Origin: Streptomyces sp. CB01635
Lineage (GTDB): Bacteria; Actinomycetota; Actinomycetes; Streptomycetales; Streptomycetaceae
Assembly (NCBI RefSeq): GCF_002803065.1
Contig: NZ_NNBL01000003.1
Location: 331,461-395,460, forward strand
DNA: 64,000 bases
Reading direction: 5' to 3'
The position numbers and the translations under genes were made by a program. Below are positions 43,713 to 53,235 of the stretch, piece by piece. Position 1 is the first letter of the stretch. Each line of letters opens with the position of its first letter. The notes beneath the pieces are model-generated. The model saw only the letters and a list, made by a program, of their open reading frames with translations, did no database searches and had not been told where the DNA came from.

Positions 43713-43842
43713 GAGCTCCTCTTGTGGGGAGAGAGGCGTGAAGTCACAGACAACATACGGAGATTGACGGGTGATCAGTCTAGGGGTCGGAGCGAAGAGG
43801 GCGCCCTTGACGCTCCTGCGGAGGCTGTTGCAGGCTTCCGCG

Positions 43843-45315
43843 GTGATCACCAATGGCAGTGGGCCGCGCGAGGGGACCGTCCTCGCCATCGATCAGGGCA
43901 CGTCGGGGACGAAGGCCCTCGTCGTCTGCCCGCGCCGCGGCGTGATCGGCTCGGGCAGCGCGCCCGTACGTCCGCGTTACTTCCCGGGCGGCGTCGTCGA
44001 GGTCGATCCGGCCGCGCTGCTTGCCTCCGTCGTCGACGCGGGGCGCCGCGCGCTGGCCGCCGCGGGCGAGCCCGTCGACGCGGTCGGCCTCGCCAACCAG
44101 GGCGAGACGGTCCTCGCCTGGGACCCCGCGTCCGGCACACCGCTGACGGACGCGATCGTCTGGCAGGACCGGCGGGCGGAAGCGCTGTGTGCGGAACTCG
44201 CCCCTCACGGCGATGAGTTGAGGGATCTTACGGGGCTGCCGCTCGACCCCTACTTCGCCGCCCCGAAGATGGCCTGGATCCGACGCCATCTCACCCGGGA
44301 CGGCGTCGTCACCACCAGCGACGCCTGGCTCGTCCACCGGCTGACCGGCGCGTTCGTCACCGACGCCGCCACAGCGGGACGCACGCAGCTTCTCGACCTG
44401 GACACTGTCGCGTGGTCGCCCCGCGCCCTGGACATCTTCGGCCTCGGCGGCGAGCGGCTGCCGGACGTCGTCGACGCCGCGGGACCCGTCGGCACGACCA
44501 AGGCGTTCGGCCCCGAACTTCCCCTCACCGGGCTCCTCGTGGACCAGCAGGCCGCGCTGCTCGCCCAGGACGTGACCGAGCGGGGTACGGCCAAGTGCAC
44601 TTATGGAACGGGGGCGTTCCTGCTCGCCCCGACCGGCGACCGCCCGCGCCGCGGCGGCTCGGGACTGGTCAGCTGTGTCGCCTGGCGACTGGACGGGCGG
44701 AGCAGTTACTGCCTCGACGGGCAGGTCTACACCGCCGCCTCCGCCGTCCGCTGGCTCACCGATCTCGGGGTGATCGCGGGGGCCGAGGACATCGACCCGG
44801 TCGGATCGGCCGTGCCCGACACGGGCGGTGTCACCTTCGTGCCCGCCCTCGCCGGTCTTGCGGCGCCCTGGTGGCGCGGCGACCTGCGGGGCTCTCTGAC
44901 GGGCCTCGGTCTGGACACGACCTCCGGGCACCTGGTCCGTGCCCTGTGCGAGGGGATCGCCGCGCAGGTCGTCTCGCTCGCGGACGCCGTCGCCGCCGAC
45001 CTGGGCGAGCCGCTGCGCACCCTGCGCGTCGACGGCGGCCTGACCCGGTCGGCCCTGCTGATGCAGACCCAGGCGGACCTTCTCCAACTGCCACTGGAAG
45101 TCGCCGAGTTGCCCGATGCGACCGCGCTCGGCGTGGGTGTCGTCGCGCGGCTCGGGCTCGATCCCGCGCTCACCGTGCGGGACGCGGTCCCGCGCGGGCG
45201 GCCCGCCGCCGTGTACGAGCCGCGCATCGACGCCGCGCACGCCGCCGAACGCCTCGACGGGTTCCGCTCGGCGGTGGCCGCGCTCCTCGACCGCACGCCG
45301 ACGGGGTCCCCGTGA
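43843..45315 (+). CDS. FGGY-family carbohydrate kinase (glycerol kinase-like)
   Basis: 490 aa. AIDQGTSGTKALVV is the phosphate-binding N-terminal motif. AIVWQDRRAEALCAEL, LTGLPLDPYFAAPKMAWI and CTYGTGAFLLAP match glycerol kinase more closely than xylulokinase. The C-terminal LRVDGGLTRSALLMQTQADL is the second FGGY signature. The start is uncertain (GTG 43843 chosen; TTG 43828 and GTG 43771 are in frame). The stop overlaps the next gene by GTGA. With the two following oxidoreductases it forms a glycerol or related polyol module. Substrate identity is inferred. Confidence 0.85.
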   Translation: MITNGSGPREGTVLAIDQGTSGTKALVVCPRRGVIGSGSAPVRPRYFPGGVVEVDPAALLASVVDAGRRALAAAGEPVDAVGLANQGETVLAWDPASGTPLTDAIVWQDRRAEALCAELAPHGDELRDLTGLPLDPYFAAPKMAWIRRHLTRDGVVTTSDAWLVHRLTGAFVTDAATAGRTQLLDLDTVAWSPRALDIFGLGGERLPDVVDAAGPVGTTKAFGPELPLTGLLVDQQAALLAQDVTERGTAKCTYGTGAFLLAPTGDRPRRGGSGLVSCVAWRLDGRSSYCLDGQVYTAASAVRWLTDLGVIAGAEDIDPVGSAVPDTGGVTFVPALAGLAAPWWRGDLRGSLTGLGLDTTSGHLVRALCEGIAAQVVSLADAVAADLGEPLRTLRVDGGLTRSALLMQTQADLLQLPLEVAELPDATALGVGVVARLGLDPALTVRDAVPRGRPAAVYEPRIDAAHAAERLDGFRSAVAALLDRTPTGSP

Positions 45316-46754
45316 CCGTCACAACGAAGGGGCCGCTGTCCCCCAAAGGGCAGATGTCGTCCCGGCCCTACGACGTGGCGGTCGTCGGCGCCGGCGTCGT
45401 CGGCACCGCCATCGCCCGTGAACTGGCCCGCCACCCACACCTGCGCCTTGTTCTCGTGGAGGCGTCCGGCGATGTCGGCGACGGCACCTCCAAAGCCAAC
45501 ACGGCGATCCTGCACACCGGTTTCGACGCCGTGCCCGGCTCCCTGGAGTCCCGCCTCGTCAGGGAGGGCCGGCGCCTCCTCTCCACCTACGCGGCCGAGT
45601 CCGGAATCCCCGTCGAGCCCGTCGGCGCCCTGCTCGTGGCCTGGGACGACGATCAACTGGCCGTACTGCCGGGCTTGTTGGAGAAGGCAGGGCGCAATGG
45701 ATACGACGCAGCGCGGATCATCGGCGCCGACGAGACCATGGCCCGCGAACCGCAGCTCGGCCCCGGAGTCCTCGGCGCTCTCGACGTCCCGGGCGAGAGC
45801 ATCATCTGCCCCTGGACCACCACGCTCGCGTACGCCACCCAAGCGGTGCGGTCCGGTGTCGACCTGCACCTCAACTCAATGGTGGAGACGGTCAGTTCGG
45901 ACGGCGGTGATCATATTCTGTCCACCTCGCGCGGCGAGCTCCGGGCGCGGTTCCTCGTCAACGCCGCGGGGCTGAACGCCGACGTGCTCGACCGGCTCGT
46001 CCTCGGGAGTGGCGACTTCACCGTCACCCCGCGCCGCGGCCAGCTCATCGTCTTCGACAAACTCGCCCGCGACCTGGTCCGGCACATCCTGCTTCCGGTG
46101 CCGACCGCGCTGGGCAAGGGCGTCCTCGTGGCGCCGACCGTCCACGGCAACGTACTCCTCGGCCCGACCGCCGAGGACCTCGACGACAAGGCGGCCACCG
46201 GCACGACGGCGGACGGACTCGACGGGCTCCTCGTGAAGGGGCGCCGCATCCTGCCGGCCCTGGTCGACGAGGAGGTCACCGCCGCCTACGCGGGCCTGCG
46301 CGCCGCCACCGAACACGACGACTACCGCATCCGCTGCCACGAGAAGCGGCGCTACGTCACCGTGGGCGGCATCCGTTCGACCGGGCTCACCGCGTCGATG
46401 GCGATCGCGGCGCATGTCGCGGGCCTGATCGCCGAGGCGGACCCCGGCCTCGGCCTCAAGGAGCCGGTCGGCCTGACGCCCGTCCACATGCCCAACCTGG
46501 GCGAGGCATTCCCCCGCCCCTACCAGCGCGCCGACCTCATCGCGACCGACCCCGCGTACGGCACCATCGTGTGCCACTGCGAGCGCGTGACCCGGGGCGA
46601 GATCAGGGACGCCCTGATCAGCACGGTCCCGCCCGCGTCCCTGGAGGGCCTGCGCCGCAGGACCCGGGCGTGTGGCGGACGGTGTCAGGGGTTCTACTGC
46701 GGGGCGGCCGTGCGTGCACTTCATGAGGGGCGGGGCGAGTGGGGGCCGGTATGA
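45312..46754 (+). CDS. GlpA-like FAD-dependent dehydrogenase with [2Fe-2S] domain
   Basis: 480 aa. Rossmann FAD site DVAVVGAGVVGTAIARELAR near residues 21-40. A DAO-type catalytic domain follows (HTGFDAVPGS, LRARFLVNAAGLNADVLDRL). The C-terminal BFD-like domain has Cys residues in IVCHCERVTRGEI and TRACGGRCQGFYCG, four ligands for a [2Fe-2S] cluster. This is the layout of GlpA of the anaerobic glycerol-3-phosphate dehydrogenase GlpABC. It overlaps both neighbours by 4 bases. No GlpC-like Fe-S anchor gene follows, so the electron acceptor is unclear. Confidence 0.85.
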   Translation: MTVTTKGPLSPKGQMSSRPYDVAVVGAGVVGTAIARELARHPHLRLVLVEASGDVGDGTSKANTAILHTGFDAVPGSLESRLVREGRRLLSTYAAESGIPVEPVGALLVAWDDDQLAVLPGLLEKAGRNGYDAARIIGADETMAREPQLGPGVLGALDVPGESIICPWTTTLAYATQAVRSGVDLHLNSMVETVSSDGGDHILSTSRGELRARFLVNAAGLNADVLDRLVLGSGDFTVTPRRGQLIVFDKLARDLVRHILLPVPTALGKGVLVAPTVHGNVLLGPTAEDLDDKAATGTTADGLDGLLVKGRRILPALVDEEVTAAYAGLRAATEHDDYRIRCHEKRRYVTVGGIRSTGLTASMAIAAHVAGLIAEADPGLGLKEPVGLTPVHMPNLGEAFPRPYQRADLIATDPAYGTIVCHCERVTRGEIRDALISTVPPASLEGLRRRTRACGGRCQGFYCGAAVRALHEGRGEWGPV

Positions 46755-48010
46755 CGCGGCGGCAGCGGAGCGTCGACGTGGTCGTCGTCGGCGCGGGGCC
46801 TGCCGGGCTCGCCGTCGCCCGGAGTCTTGCCGAGGACGGCGTGGGGGTGGTCGAGATTCTGGAGCGGGAGGCGGTGGCGGGCGGCGTGCCGCGGCACTGC
46901 CACCACCGCGGTTTCGGTCGGTGGGGCGTGACCGGGCCGCAGTACGCGGCCAGGACCGTCGAGGCCGCGCTCGGCTCCGGCGCACGCGTGCGGACCGGCG
47001 TCACCGCCACCGGGTGGGCGGGGCCGCTCACCCTGGACACCACCGGCCCGCACGGGCTCGAACGCATCACCGCACGCGCCGTCGTCCTCGCCACCGGTGC
47101 GCGCGAACGCCCGCGCAGCGCACGCCTCGTACCCGGCACGCGGCCCGCCGGAGTGCTCACCACCGGCGAGCTCCAGCAGGCCGTCCACCTGCACGGACAG
47201 CCGGTCGGCAGCCGCGCGGTCGTCGTCGGCGCCGAACCGGTCAGTTACGCGGCTCTGGCCGCCCTGCGCCGCGCCGATGTCACCGTCGTCGCGCTCACCA
47301 CCGAGGAGCCGCGCCACCAGCTGGGCCGGGCGCGGGCGGCGGCGGCCCGTATCGGTCATGGCGTCCCCGTACTCACCGGCGCGACCGTGGCCGAACTCCT
47401 GGGAAAGGGGCGGGTATCGGGGGTCCGGCTGCGGCATCGTGACGGCCGGCTGACAACCGTCGGCTGCGACACCGTGGTGTTCACCGGGGACTTCGTGCCG
47501 GACCACGAGCTGGCGCGGCGCGGGGGAGTGGCGCTCGACGCGGGGACGCGGGGGCCCGCTGTCGACGGCGCGTTCCGCACCGGCGTTCCGGGCGTCTTCG
47601 CCGTGGGGAACGTGCTGCACGCGGTGGAGCCGGCGCTGTGGACGGCCCGCGAGGGCGCTCTAGCGGCCGACGCCGTACGCGAGTTCCTGGAGGGTGCGGG
47701 CCCGGCGCCGGGCGGACCCGCGATCGAGGTCGCGGCGCCCCTGCGCTGGGTGGCGCCGAACCGGGTGGCCCCGCAGGTGCCGGTGGACGGTTTCGTCCTG
47801 CGGACAGCGGAGGTACTGGTGCGGCCCGTCCTGGTGGTCACTCAGGACGGCCGCAGACTGCACCGCCAGTACGTACCGCGCGGCGCGCTCCCCAATCGCA
47901 CCCTGCACTTGGCGGGCGCATGGACGGGAAAGGTCGATGCCATGGGCGGACCGGTCCGGATCACGGTGGGCGGGCTCAGGGGGCATCGGTCCGGGGCGTC
48001 CTCGGCGTGA
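46751..48010 (+). CDS. GlpB-like pyridine nucleotide-disulfide oxidoreductase family protein
   Basis: 419 aa. FAD-binding VDVVVVGAGPAGLAVARSLA at the N-terminus. ARAVVLATGARERPRSARLV and a C-terminal VPGVFAVGNVLHAVEPALW are typical of the second flavin motif. It resembles the small FAD subunit paired with GlpA-like or opine/hydroxyproline dehydrogenases. The start overlaps the upstream stop (ATGA). The last 14 or so codons lie inside the first copy of an 85-bp tandem repeat, so the present C-terminus may have been altered by that duplication. Confidence 0.8.
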   Translation: MTRRQRSVDVVVVGAGPAGLAVARSLAEDGVGVVEILEREAVAGGVPRHCHHRGFGRWGVTGPQYAARTVEAALGSGARVRTGVTATGWAGPLTLDTTGPHGLERITARAVVLATGARERPRSARLVPGTRPAGVLTTGELQQAVHLHGQPVGSRAVVVGAEPVSYAALAALRRADVTVVALTTEEPRHQLGRARAAAARIGHGVPVLTGATVAELLGKGRVSGVRLRHRDGRLTTVGCDTVVFTGDFVPDHELARRGGVALDAGTRGPAVDGAFRTGVPGVFAVGNVLHAVEPALWTAREGALAADAVREFLEGAGPAPGGPAIEVAAPLRWVAPNRVAPQVPVDGFVLRTAEVLVRPVLVVTQDGRRLHRQYVPRGALPNRTLHLAGAWTGKVDAMGGPVRITVGGLRGHRSGASSA

Positions 48011-48140
48011 TGTGCGTCGGTCCATGACGTACGGGGGCTTGGGTACTGGCTCGTGGCGGGCTCAGGGGGACATCGGGCCGGGGTGTCTCCGGCGTGATGT
48101 GCGTCGGTCCATGACGTACGGGGGCTGGGGTGCCGGCTCG
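47969..48140. repeat. Tandem duplication of about 85 bp across the GlpB-like stop codon
   Basis: Copy 1 (47969-48053) and copy 2 (48055-48140) share long identical runs, including TGATGTGCGTCGGTCCATGA. Copy 1 contains the end of the upstream coding region and its stop. Confidence 0.8.
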
Positions 48141-48523
48141 GGCACCGGGGTGGCTTCGGATGTCGCGTCAGCGGGGTGACGGCTCGGGCGTCGGGGCCGC
48201 TTCGGGCGTCGCGTCGGCGGGGCGCGGATTTGGGTGTCGGGCCTGCTTCGGGCATCGCCCGGCTTGGGTGGCGGCTTGGGTGCAGGGGCCGCTTCGGAGC
48301 GTCGCGGCGGCGGGCTGAGGGCTTGGGCGTCGGGCTTGCTTCGGGTGCCGCCCCGCCAGGGTGCCGCGGCTCGGGTGTCGGCACGCCTCGACGCCGCGCG
48401 CTTGAGCGCCACGTCCCCGGTCACACCCGCCCCCGAAGCGCACTTGGCGAAGAACCCGCTCGGGCCGACCTTCGAAAAATGGCGCGGACACGCCCATTGT
48501 CAGGGTTGCGGTGAGGGAGTTAC
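48141..48523. other. Repeat-rich gap without a convincing gene
   Basis: Together with the tandem repeat this makes a gap of about 600 bp before the next start at 48608. It is built from degenerate short repeats of the type GGCGTCGGGGCCGCTTCGG. On the minus strand several frames read as proline/arginine-rich strings, none with a ribosome-binding site or recognisable domain. I judge it non-coding or a decayed low-complexity tail. Confidence 0.55.
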
Positions 48524-48541
48524 ATGGTGCCCGCACGTGAC

Positions 48542-48553
48542 GAAAGCGCTTTC
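48542..48553. promoter_or_regulatory. LacI-type operator GAAAGCGCTTTC
   Basis: A perfect 12-bp palindrome 54 bp before the start of the LamG-like secreted protein. It shares the AAGCGCTT core with the operators of the glycan-locus LacI gene at 17.7 kb, so the same or a similar LacI-family regulator may control the two secreted proteins. Confidence 0.65.
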
Positions 48554-48607
48554 TGTCGGTCGGGGGACCCCGGTCGGCAGCCCTCTTCGTTGCCGCTCGG
48601 AGGCCGT

Positions 48608-49681
48608 ATGAGACTGCCCCGCACCAGACGCGCCGCCATGGCCCGAACCGCCGTCGGCGCCCCGCCCGAACCACGCGTCGGGCACACCCGATCCCCCCGT
48701 CGCACTCGACGTACCGCACTCGCCGCCGTCGCCCTCGCCTCGGTCGCTGTCCTCGCCGCCGCAGCGCTTCCCGCGCAGGCGAGCGGCCCCGCCGCCAAGG
48801 TCCCCGCGCAGGCCGACGGCCATGCAGAACATGGCTCGTTGCGTTCCCACGCGGTGGCCGCCTACGACTTCGGGCACCCTGATCCCGCCGATCCCTCGAA
48901 GGAGCGGGACATCGGACGCTCCCGCACCCCGCTCGCGCTCATCAACGGCGGCTCCGCGATGCGCGTCGCCGACGAGGCCTACCCGGGCAGCTCGCCCGCC
49001 CTCCAGGTTCGCCAGCAGAACCCGGCCACGGCCGGCAACGACGACTGGAAAGCGGGTACTTGGAACGAGGCCGGGGTCGGCTCCCTCGGCGCCTTCAACA
49101 GCGCCAAGGCCGCCACCGTCATGGGCTGGTTCAAGATGACGGGCGACAACCCCACCCTCAACTCCAACACCGCCAACCCCACCGACCGCTACGGAGCGAT
49201 CGGACTCGCCGGGGTGCTGTCCGGCACCAGCGACGGGCACGCCGTGCGCGCGCTGCTCGAACTCATCCAGGTCAATGGCGAGTTGAAGCTCGTCGCGCTC
49301 GGCCGCCGCCTCGACAGCGGCGCCTCCCAGACCTTCGCCGCATCCGCCGACTGGCAGCAGCTCCTGCCTCGCGGCGAGTGGGTCCATCTGGCCGCCACCT
49401 TCGACTTCCGCGACGGCACGATGGCCCTGTACCGCGACGGCAAGCCTCTCGACGGCTTCTACGTCACGCCGGGCGACCCCTGGGAACTCACCACCACACC
49501 GGCGCCGCACCGCGCCTCGCCGACCGACCCGCGCGGCATCAAGATCGGCGGCAGCTTCCCGCAGAACACACGCGAGAACAACGCCTGCGACTGCCGTATG
49601 GACGATCTCCTCTTCCTGGACCGCCAAATGACGGCCGGTCAGGTGCGCGCCGAGTACCGGCGTATGACGCGGGGCCGCTGA
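48608..49681 (+). CDS. Secreted LamG (concanavalin A-like) domain protein
   Basis: 357 aa from ATG 48608 with GGAGG upstream. The N-terminal 60 residues hold a basic region and a hydrophobic Sec signal (AALAAVALASVAVLAAAALPAQA region, cleavage after AQA). The mature part is a single LamG/concanavalin A-like jelly roll (AVAAYDFGHPDPADPS; GEWVHLAATFDFRDGTMALY; MDDLLFLDRQMTAGQV). Such domains bind carbohydrate or act as lectin-like modules. It is followed after 53 bp by a secreted propeller protein that also ends in a LamG-like domain, so they probably work together outside the cell. Confidence 0.8.
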   Translation: MRLPRTRRAAMARTAVGAPPEPRVGHTRSPRRTRRTALAAVALASVAVLAAAALPAQASGPAAKVPAQADGHAEHGSLRSHAVAAYDFGHPDPADPSKERDIGRSRTPLALINGGSAMRVADEAYPGSSPALQVRQQNPATAGNDDWKAGTWNEAGVGSLGAFNSAKAATVMGWFKMTGDNPTLNSNTANPTDRYGAIGLAGVLSGTSDGHAVRALLELIQVNGELKLVALGRRLDSGASQTFAASADWQQLLPRGEWVHLAATFDFRDGTMALYRDGKPLDGFYVTPGDPWELTTTPAPHRASPTDPRGIKIGGSFPQNTRENNACDCRMDDLLFLDRQMTAGQVRAEYRRMTRGR

Positions 49682-49734
49682 CACCGCGTACCCCAACTCC
49701 TTCCCAGCCGTACTCGCCATCCGAAGGGACCCGC

Positions 49735-51858
49735 ATGGCAGCACGACGCAAGAATCCAAGACTCTGGGCGGCCTTCGCCGTCACCGCCACCTTGGCGCTC
49801 GGCGGGCTCGCCGCGCCCTCGCACGCCGACGAGCCCGCTCCCACCGCAGCGACCGCGAGCCTCACCGACCCGATCCCGGAGAAGCCCGCCCAGTCCAGGA
49901 CCGGCCTGGTCCTCACGGAGTACGCCCAGTTCCCCACGTCGGAGCCGGTCCCGGCCCCCACGGACCCGCGTCTGATGCGCCACGCCAGGATCAACACCAT
50001 CAACGAACTCCCCGACGGTTCGGGCCGGATGGCGACCCCGGACCTCAACGGGACGCTCTACCTCACCGACCCGGGCACCGCCGGCAAGGACTCCGGCGGC
50101 ACCCCGCACCCGTACCTCGACGTGAAGGGCACCTTCCCGAACTTCTTCTCGGGCCGAGGCCTCGGCCAGGGCTTCGGATACGCCGCGTTCCACCCGCAGT
50201 TCGCGAAGAACGGCCGCTTCTACACCATCCACACCGAGCTCGCCTCGCAGGTCACCCAGGCTCCCGACTTCAAGCAGGCGGGCACCACCACGTACCACGG
50301 CGTCATCACCGAGTGGACTGCCGACGACCCGAAGGCCGCCGTCTTCCACGGCACCCACCGCGAGGTCCTGCGCATCGGCTTCACCGGCCAGGTGCACGGC
50401 ATCCAGCAGATCGACTTCAACCCGACCGCGAGGCCCCACGACAAGGACTACGGGCTGCTCTACCTCGCCGTCGGCGACGGCGGCCAGGGCGTGGGCAACA
50501 GCGAACCGCAGAACATGGCGCTCCCGCACGGCAAGCTCCTGCGCATCGACCCGGCGGGCCGCAACAGCGCGAACGGCAAGTACGGCATCCCGGCCGCCAA
50601 CCCGTTCGTGTCCACACCGGGCGCCCTCGGCGAGATCTACGCCGTCGGCATGCGGGACCCGCACCGCTTCAGCTGGGACACCGGCGGCAGCCACCGCATG
50701 TACCTCGGCCACATCGGTGAGCACGCCATCGAGTCGGTGTACGAGGTCAAGGCCGGCGACAACTTCGGCTGGAGCGAGCGCGAGGGCCCGTTCCTCTTCG
50801 ACAAGAAGACCACCGACCCGTGCGCCCGCATCGCGCCGCTGCCCGCCGACGACGCCAAGTACGGCTACACGTACCCCGTCGCCGCGTACGACCACGACCC
50901 CGGAGCCGACTGGGACTGCCGCTCCGACGTGGGTCGCGCGATCGCCGGAGGCTTCGTGTACCGGGGCAAGGACGCGCCCGAGCTGCGCGGTACGTACATC
51001 TTCGGGGACCTCGTCGACGGGCGGATCCTGGCCGCCGACACGCACGACATGCGCCGAGGCGCCGGCCTCGCGCCGCTCAAGTCGCTGATGCTGTTCGACC
51101 AGGCCACCGGCAAGAAGGTCACCATGCGCGACCTTGCCGGGGACCAGCGCGTCGACCTGCGCTTCGGCACCGACCTCGCCGGTGACCTGTACATCGTCTC
51201 CAAGGCGAACGGCAAGGTCTGGAAGGTCACCGGCACCCGTACCTTCGCCGACTGCAAGGTGGGCCACACCCCCACCACGCACACCACCGGTGCGGACAAC
51301 TGGGCGCCGGTCACCCCTGCCAAGTGGGAGTTCACCCGGCGCGAGACGGTCCTCACCGAGCCGGGCGTCTCCCGCCCCGGCCCGCGCCGCCCCTTCGAGT
51401 ACGCCGTCCTCACCGCGGGCCCGCGCTACTCGAACGTGACGATCGAGGCCGAGGTACGCATCGACACCCCCGTCGACATCACCAACCGGGACGTCATCGT
51501 CGTCTGGGACTACGACTCGGACACCCAGTTCCAGTACGCGCACCTGTCCAGCGACAACAGCATCTACCCGCACAACGGCCTGTTCACCGTCGACAATGCG
51601 GACCGGCTCCGCATCGACGACCAGTGGAACGGAACCTACGGCGCGCCCCCGGCCATCAAGGACGCCGCCTGGCACAAGGTCCGTCTCACGCACTGCGCGG
51701 ACACCGGCGAGACGGCCGTCTACATGGACGGCAGCCGCACGCCGCTGATCACGGGCACGGACCCGGTGTTCTCCTCGGGCCGCGTGGGCTTCGGCTCGTT
51801 CGACAACAACGGCCGGATCCGGAACCTGAAGGTCACGGGGACGGTGGCGCGCGACTGA
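49735..51858 (+). CDS. Secreted glucose/sorbosone dehydrogenase-type beta-propeller with C-terminal LamG-like domain
   Basis: 707 aa. Sec signal peptide 1-31 (AVTATLALGGLAAPSHA). The propeller (about 60-500) has the GSDH-family patterns FSGRGLGQGFGYAAFHPQF, LLYLAVGDGGQG, YAVGMRDPHRFSWD and AGDNFGWSEREGPF. The His and Asp/Arg of this family bind PQQ and sugar. From about 520 a second, lectin-like jelly roll follows (AWHKVRLTHCADTGETAVYM). It likely oxidises or binds an extracellular sugar. Whether the PQQ ligands are complete would need an alignment. Confidence 0.85.
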   Translation: MAARRKNPRLWAAFAVTATLALGGLAAPSHADEPAPTAATASLTDPIPEKPAQSRTGLVLTEYAQFPTSEPVPAPTDPRLMRHARINTINELPDGSGRMATPDLNGTLYLTDPGTAGKDSGGTPHPYLDVKGTFPNFFSGRGLGQGFGYAAFHPQFAKNGRFYTIHTELASQVTQAPDFKQAGTTTYHGVITEWTADDPKAAVFHGTHREVLRIGFTGQVHGIQQIDFNPTARPHDKDYGLLYLAVGDGGQGVGNSEPQNMALPHGKLLRIDPAGRNSANGKYGIPAANPFVSTPGALGEIYAVGMRDPHRFSWDTGGSHRMYLGHIGEHAIESVYEVKAGDNFGWSEREGPFLFDKKTTDPCARIAPLPADDAKYGYTYPVAAYDHDPGADWDCRSDVGRAIAGGFVYRGKDAPELRGTYIFGDLVDGRILAADTHDMRRGAGLAPLKSLMLFDQATGKKVTMRDLAGDQRVDLRFGTDLAGDLYIVSKANGKVWKVTGTRTFADCKVGHTPTTHTTGADNWAPVTPAKWEFTRRETVLTEPGVSRPGPRRPFEYAVLTAGPRYSNVTIEAEVRIDTPVDITNRDVIVVWDYDSDTQFQYAHLSSDNSIYPHNGLFTVDNADRLRIDDQWNGTYGAPPAIKDAAWHKVRLTHCADTGETAVYMDGSRTPLITGTDPVFSSGRVGFGSFDNNGRIRNLKVTGTVARD

Positions 51859-51887
51859 CCTCGAGGGGTCGGAAGCACGTGTGTGTG

Positions 51888-51922
51888 GGGGGCCGGTCCG
51901 CTGTCCGGACGGACCGGCCCCC
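51888..51922. terminator. Terminator hairpin between the convergent propeller and MscS genes
   Basis: A perfect 13-bp stem (51888-51900 with 51910-51922) and a 9-nt loop, located between the two convergent stop codons. Confidence 0.8.
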
Positions 51923-51936
51923 TGGCTGTGCCGTCG

Positions 51937-53010
51937 TTACGGAATCGGCGGTGCGGCCTCGCGCTGGTGCGGGATGGCCACCGCTCCCTGCTGGAGGGCC
52001 ACCGTCCGCGTGGGCGCCGGGATCCGGATGCCCTCGTCCCGGTACCGGGCGTGGAGGCGCTTGATGAACTCGTGCTTGATCCGGTACTGGTCGCTGAACT
52101 CGCCAACACCCAGGATGACCGTGAAACTGATCCGGGAGTCCCCGAACGTGTGGAAGCGGATGGCCGGTTCATGGTCGGGGACGGCGCCGGTGATGTCGAC
52201 CATGACGCTCTCGACGACCTCGGCCGTGACCCGCTCGACATGCTCCAGGTCGCTGTCGTAGCCGACGCCGACCTGGACGAGCAGGGTCATCTCCTGTTCC
52301 GGACGGCTGTAGTTGGTCATGTTCGTGGAGGCCAGCTTGGCGTTCGGGATGATGACCAGGTTGTTGGAGAGCTGACGCACCACGGTGTTGCGCCAGTTGA
52401 TGTCGACGACGTAACCCTCCTCGGCGCTGCTCAGCCGGATGTAGTCGCCGGGCTGCACGGTCTTGGAGGCCAGGATGTGCACGCCCGCGAAGAGGTTCGC
52501 GAGGGTGTCCTGGAGTGCGAGCGCCACCGCGAGACCGCCGACGCCCAGGGCTGTCAGGAGCGGGGCGATGGAGATGCCCAGGGTCTGCAGCACCACGAGG
52601 AAGCCCACCGCGAGCACCACGACCCGCGTGATGTTCACGAAGATGGTGGCCGACCCGGCGACCGCGGACCGCGACTGCGCCACCGACCGCACGAGTCCGG
52701 AGATCACCCGGCCCGCGGTGAACGTGGCGACGAGGATCAGCAGCGCCGTCAGCGTCACGGTGACGTTGTGCCGGGTCCGGGTGGTGAGCGGCAGCGCGGA
52801 GGCGGCCACAGCGGCACCGGCGGCGACCGCCGCCCACGGCACGAGGGAGCGCAGCGCGTCCACGATGACGTCGTCGCCGCCCCAGCGCGTCCGGTCGGCC
52901 CGCACGCCCAGCCAGCGCAGCATCATGCGCAGGAGCAGCCCGGCCGCGAGCCCCGCGGCGATCGCGATCCCGGCCACGATCAGATCGTCGGGCGTCATCG
53001 CGCGGTTCAC
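51937..53010 (-). CDS. MscS-family mechanosensitive channel
   Basis: 357 aa. Four to five N-terminal helices. The pore helix region reads LLTALGVGGLAVALALQDTLANLFAGVHI, the MscS TM3 signature. The beta domain follows (QPGDYIRLSSAEEGYVVDINW and NLVIIPNAKL). It opens on membrane tension to release solutes during hypo-osmotic shock. GTG 53010 with GGGAGG upstream. The 225-bp gap before the NUDIX gene (53011-53235) shows no gene. Confidence 0.92.
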   Translation of the reverse strand: MNRAMTPDDLIVAGIAIAAGLAAGLLLRMMLRWLGVRADRTRWGGDDVIVDALRSLVPWAAVAAGAAVAASALPLTTRTRHNVTVTLTALLILVATFTAGRVISGLVRSVAQSRSAVAGSATIFVNITRVVVLAVGFLVVLQTLGISIAPLLTALGVGGLAVALALQDTLANLFAGVHILASKTVQPGDYIRLSSAEEGYVVDINWRNTVVRQLSNNLVIIPNAKLASTNMTNYSRPEQEMTLLVQVGVGYDSDLEHVERVTAEVVESVMVDITGAVPDHEPAIRFHTFGDSRISFTVILGVGEFSDQYRIKHEFIKRLHARYRDEGIRIPAPTRTVALQQGAVAIPHQREAAPPIP

Positions 53011-53235
53011 CGGCGGCCTCCCGCGCCGTGACCGAGGTCGTCGTACGCCGCTGGGAGCGGCTGTATGTGATGAGTCGTCACCTTGCTACCTGCTTGTCCG
53101 TAAGTGGTGCTGCCGCGCCTGCACCGACGCGCCGGGACATCCTGCCGCACGCGTCGAGGTGCACGCGCGCGGGGGATGACGCTCACCTGCGGCAACGGGG
53201 CATACGCCCGGCCCAGGGCCACGGGCCGGCACTCG

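Noticed and set aside
47842..48424. Minus-strand proline/arginine-rich ORFs over the repeat region.
   Set aside because: They run antisense into the GlpB-like gene, lack ribosome-binding sites and recognisable domains, and arise from short GC-rich repeats.
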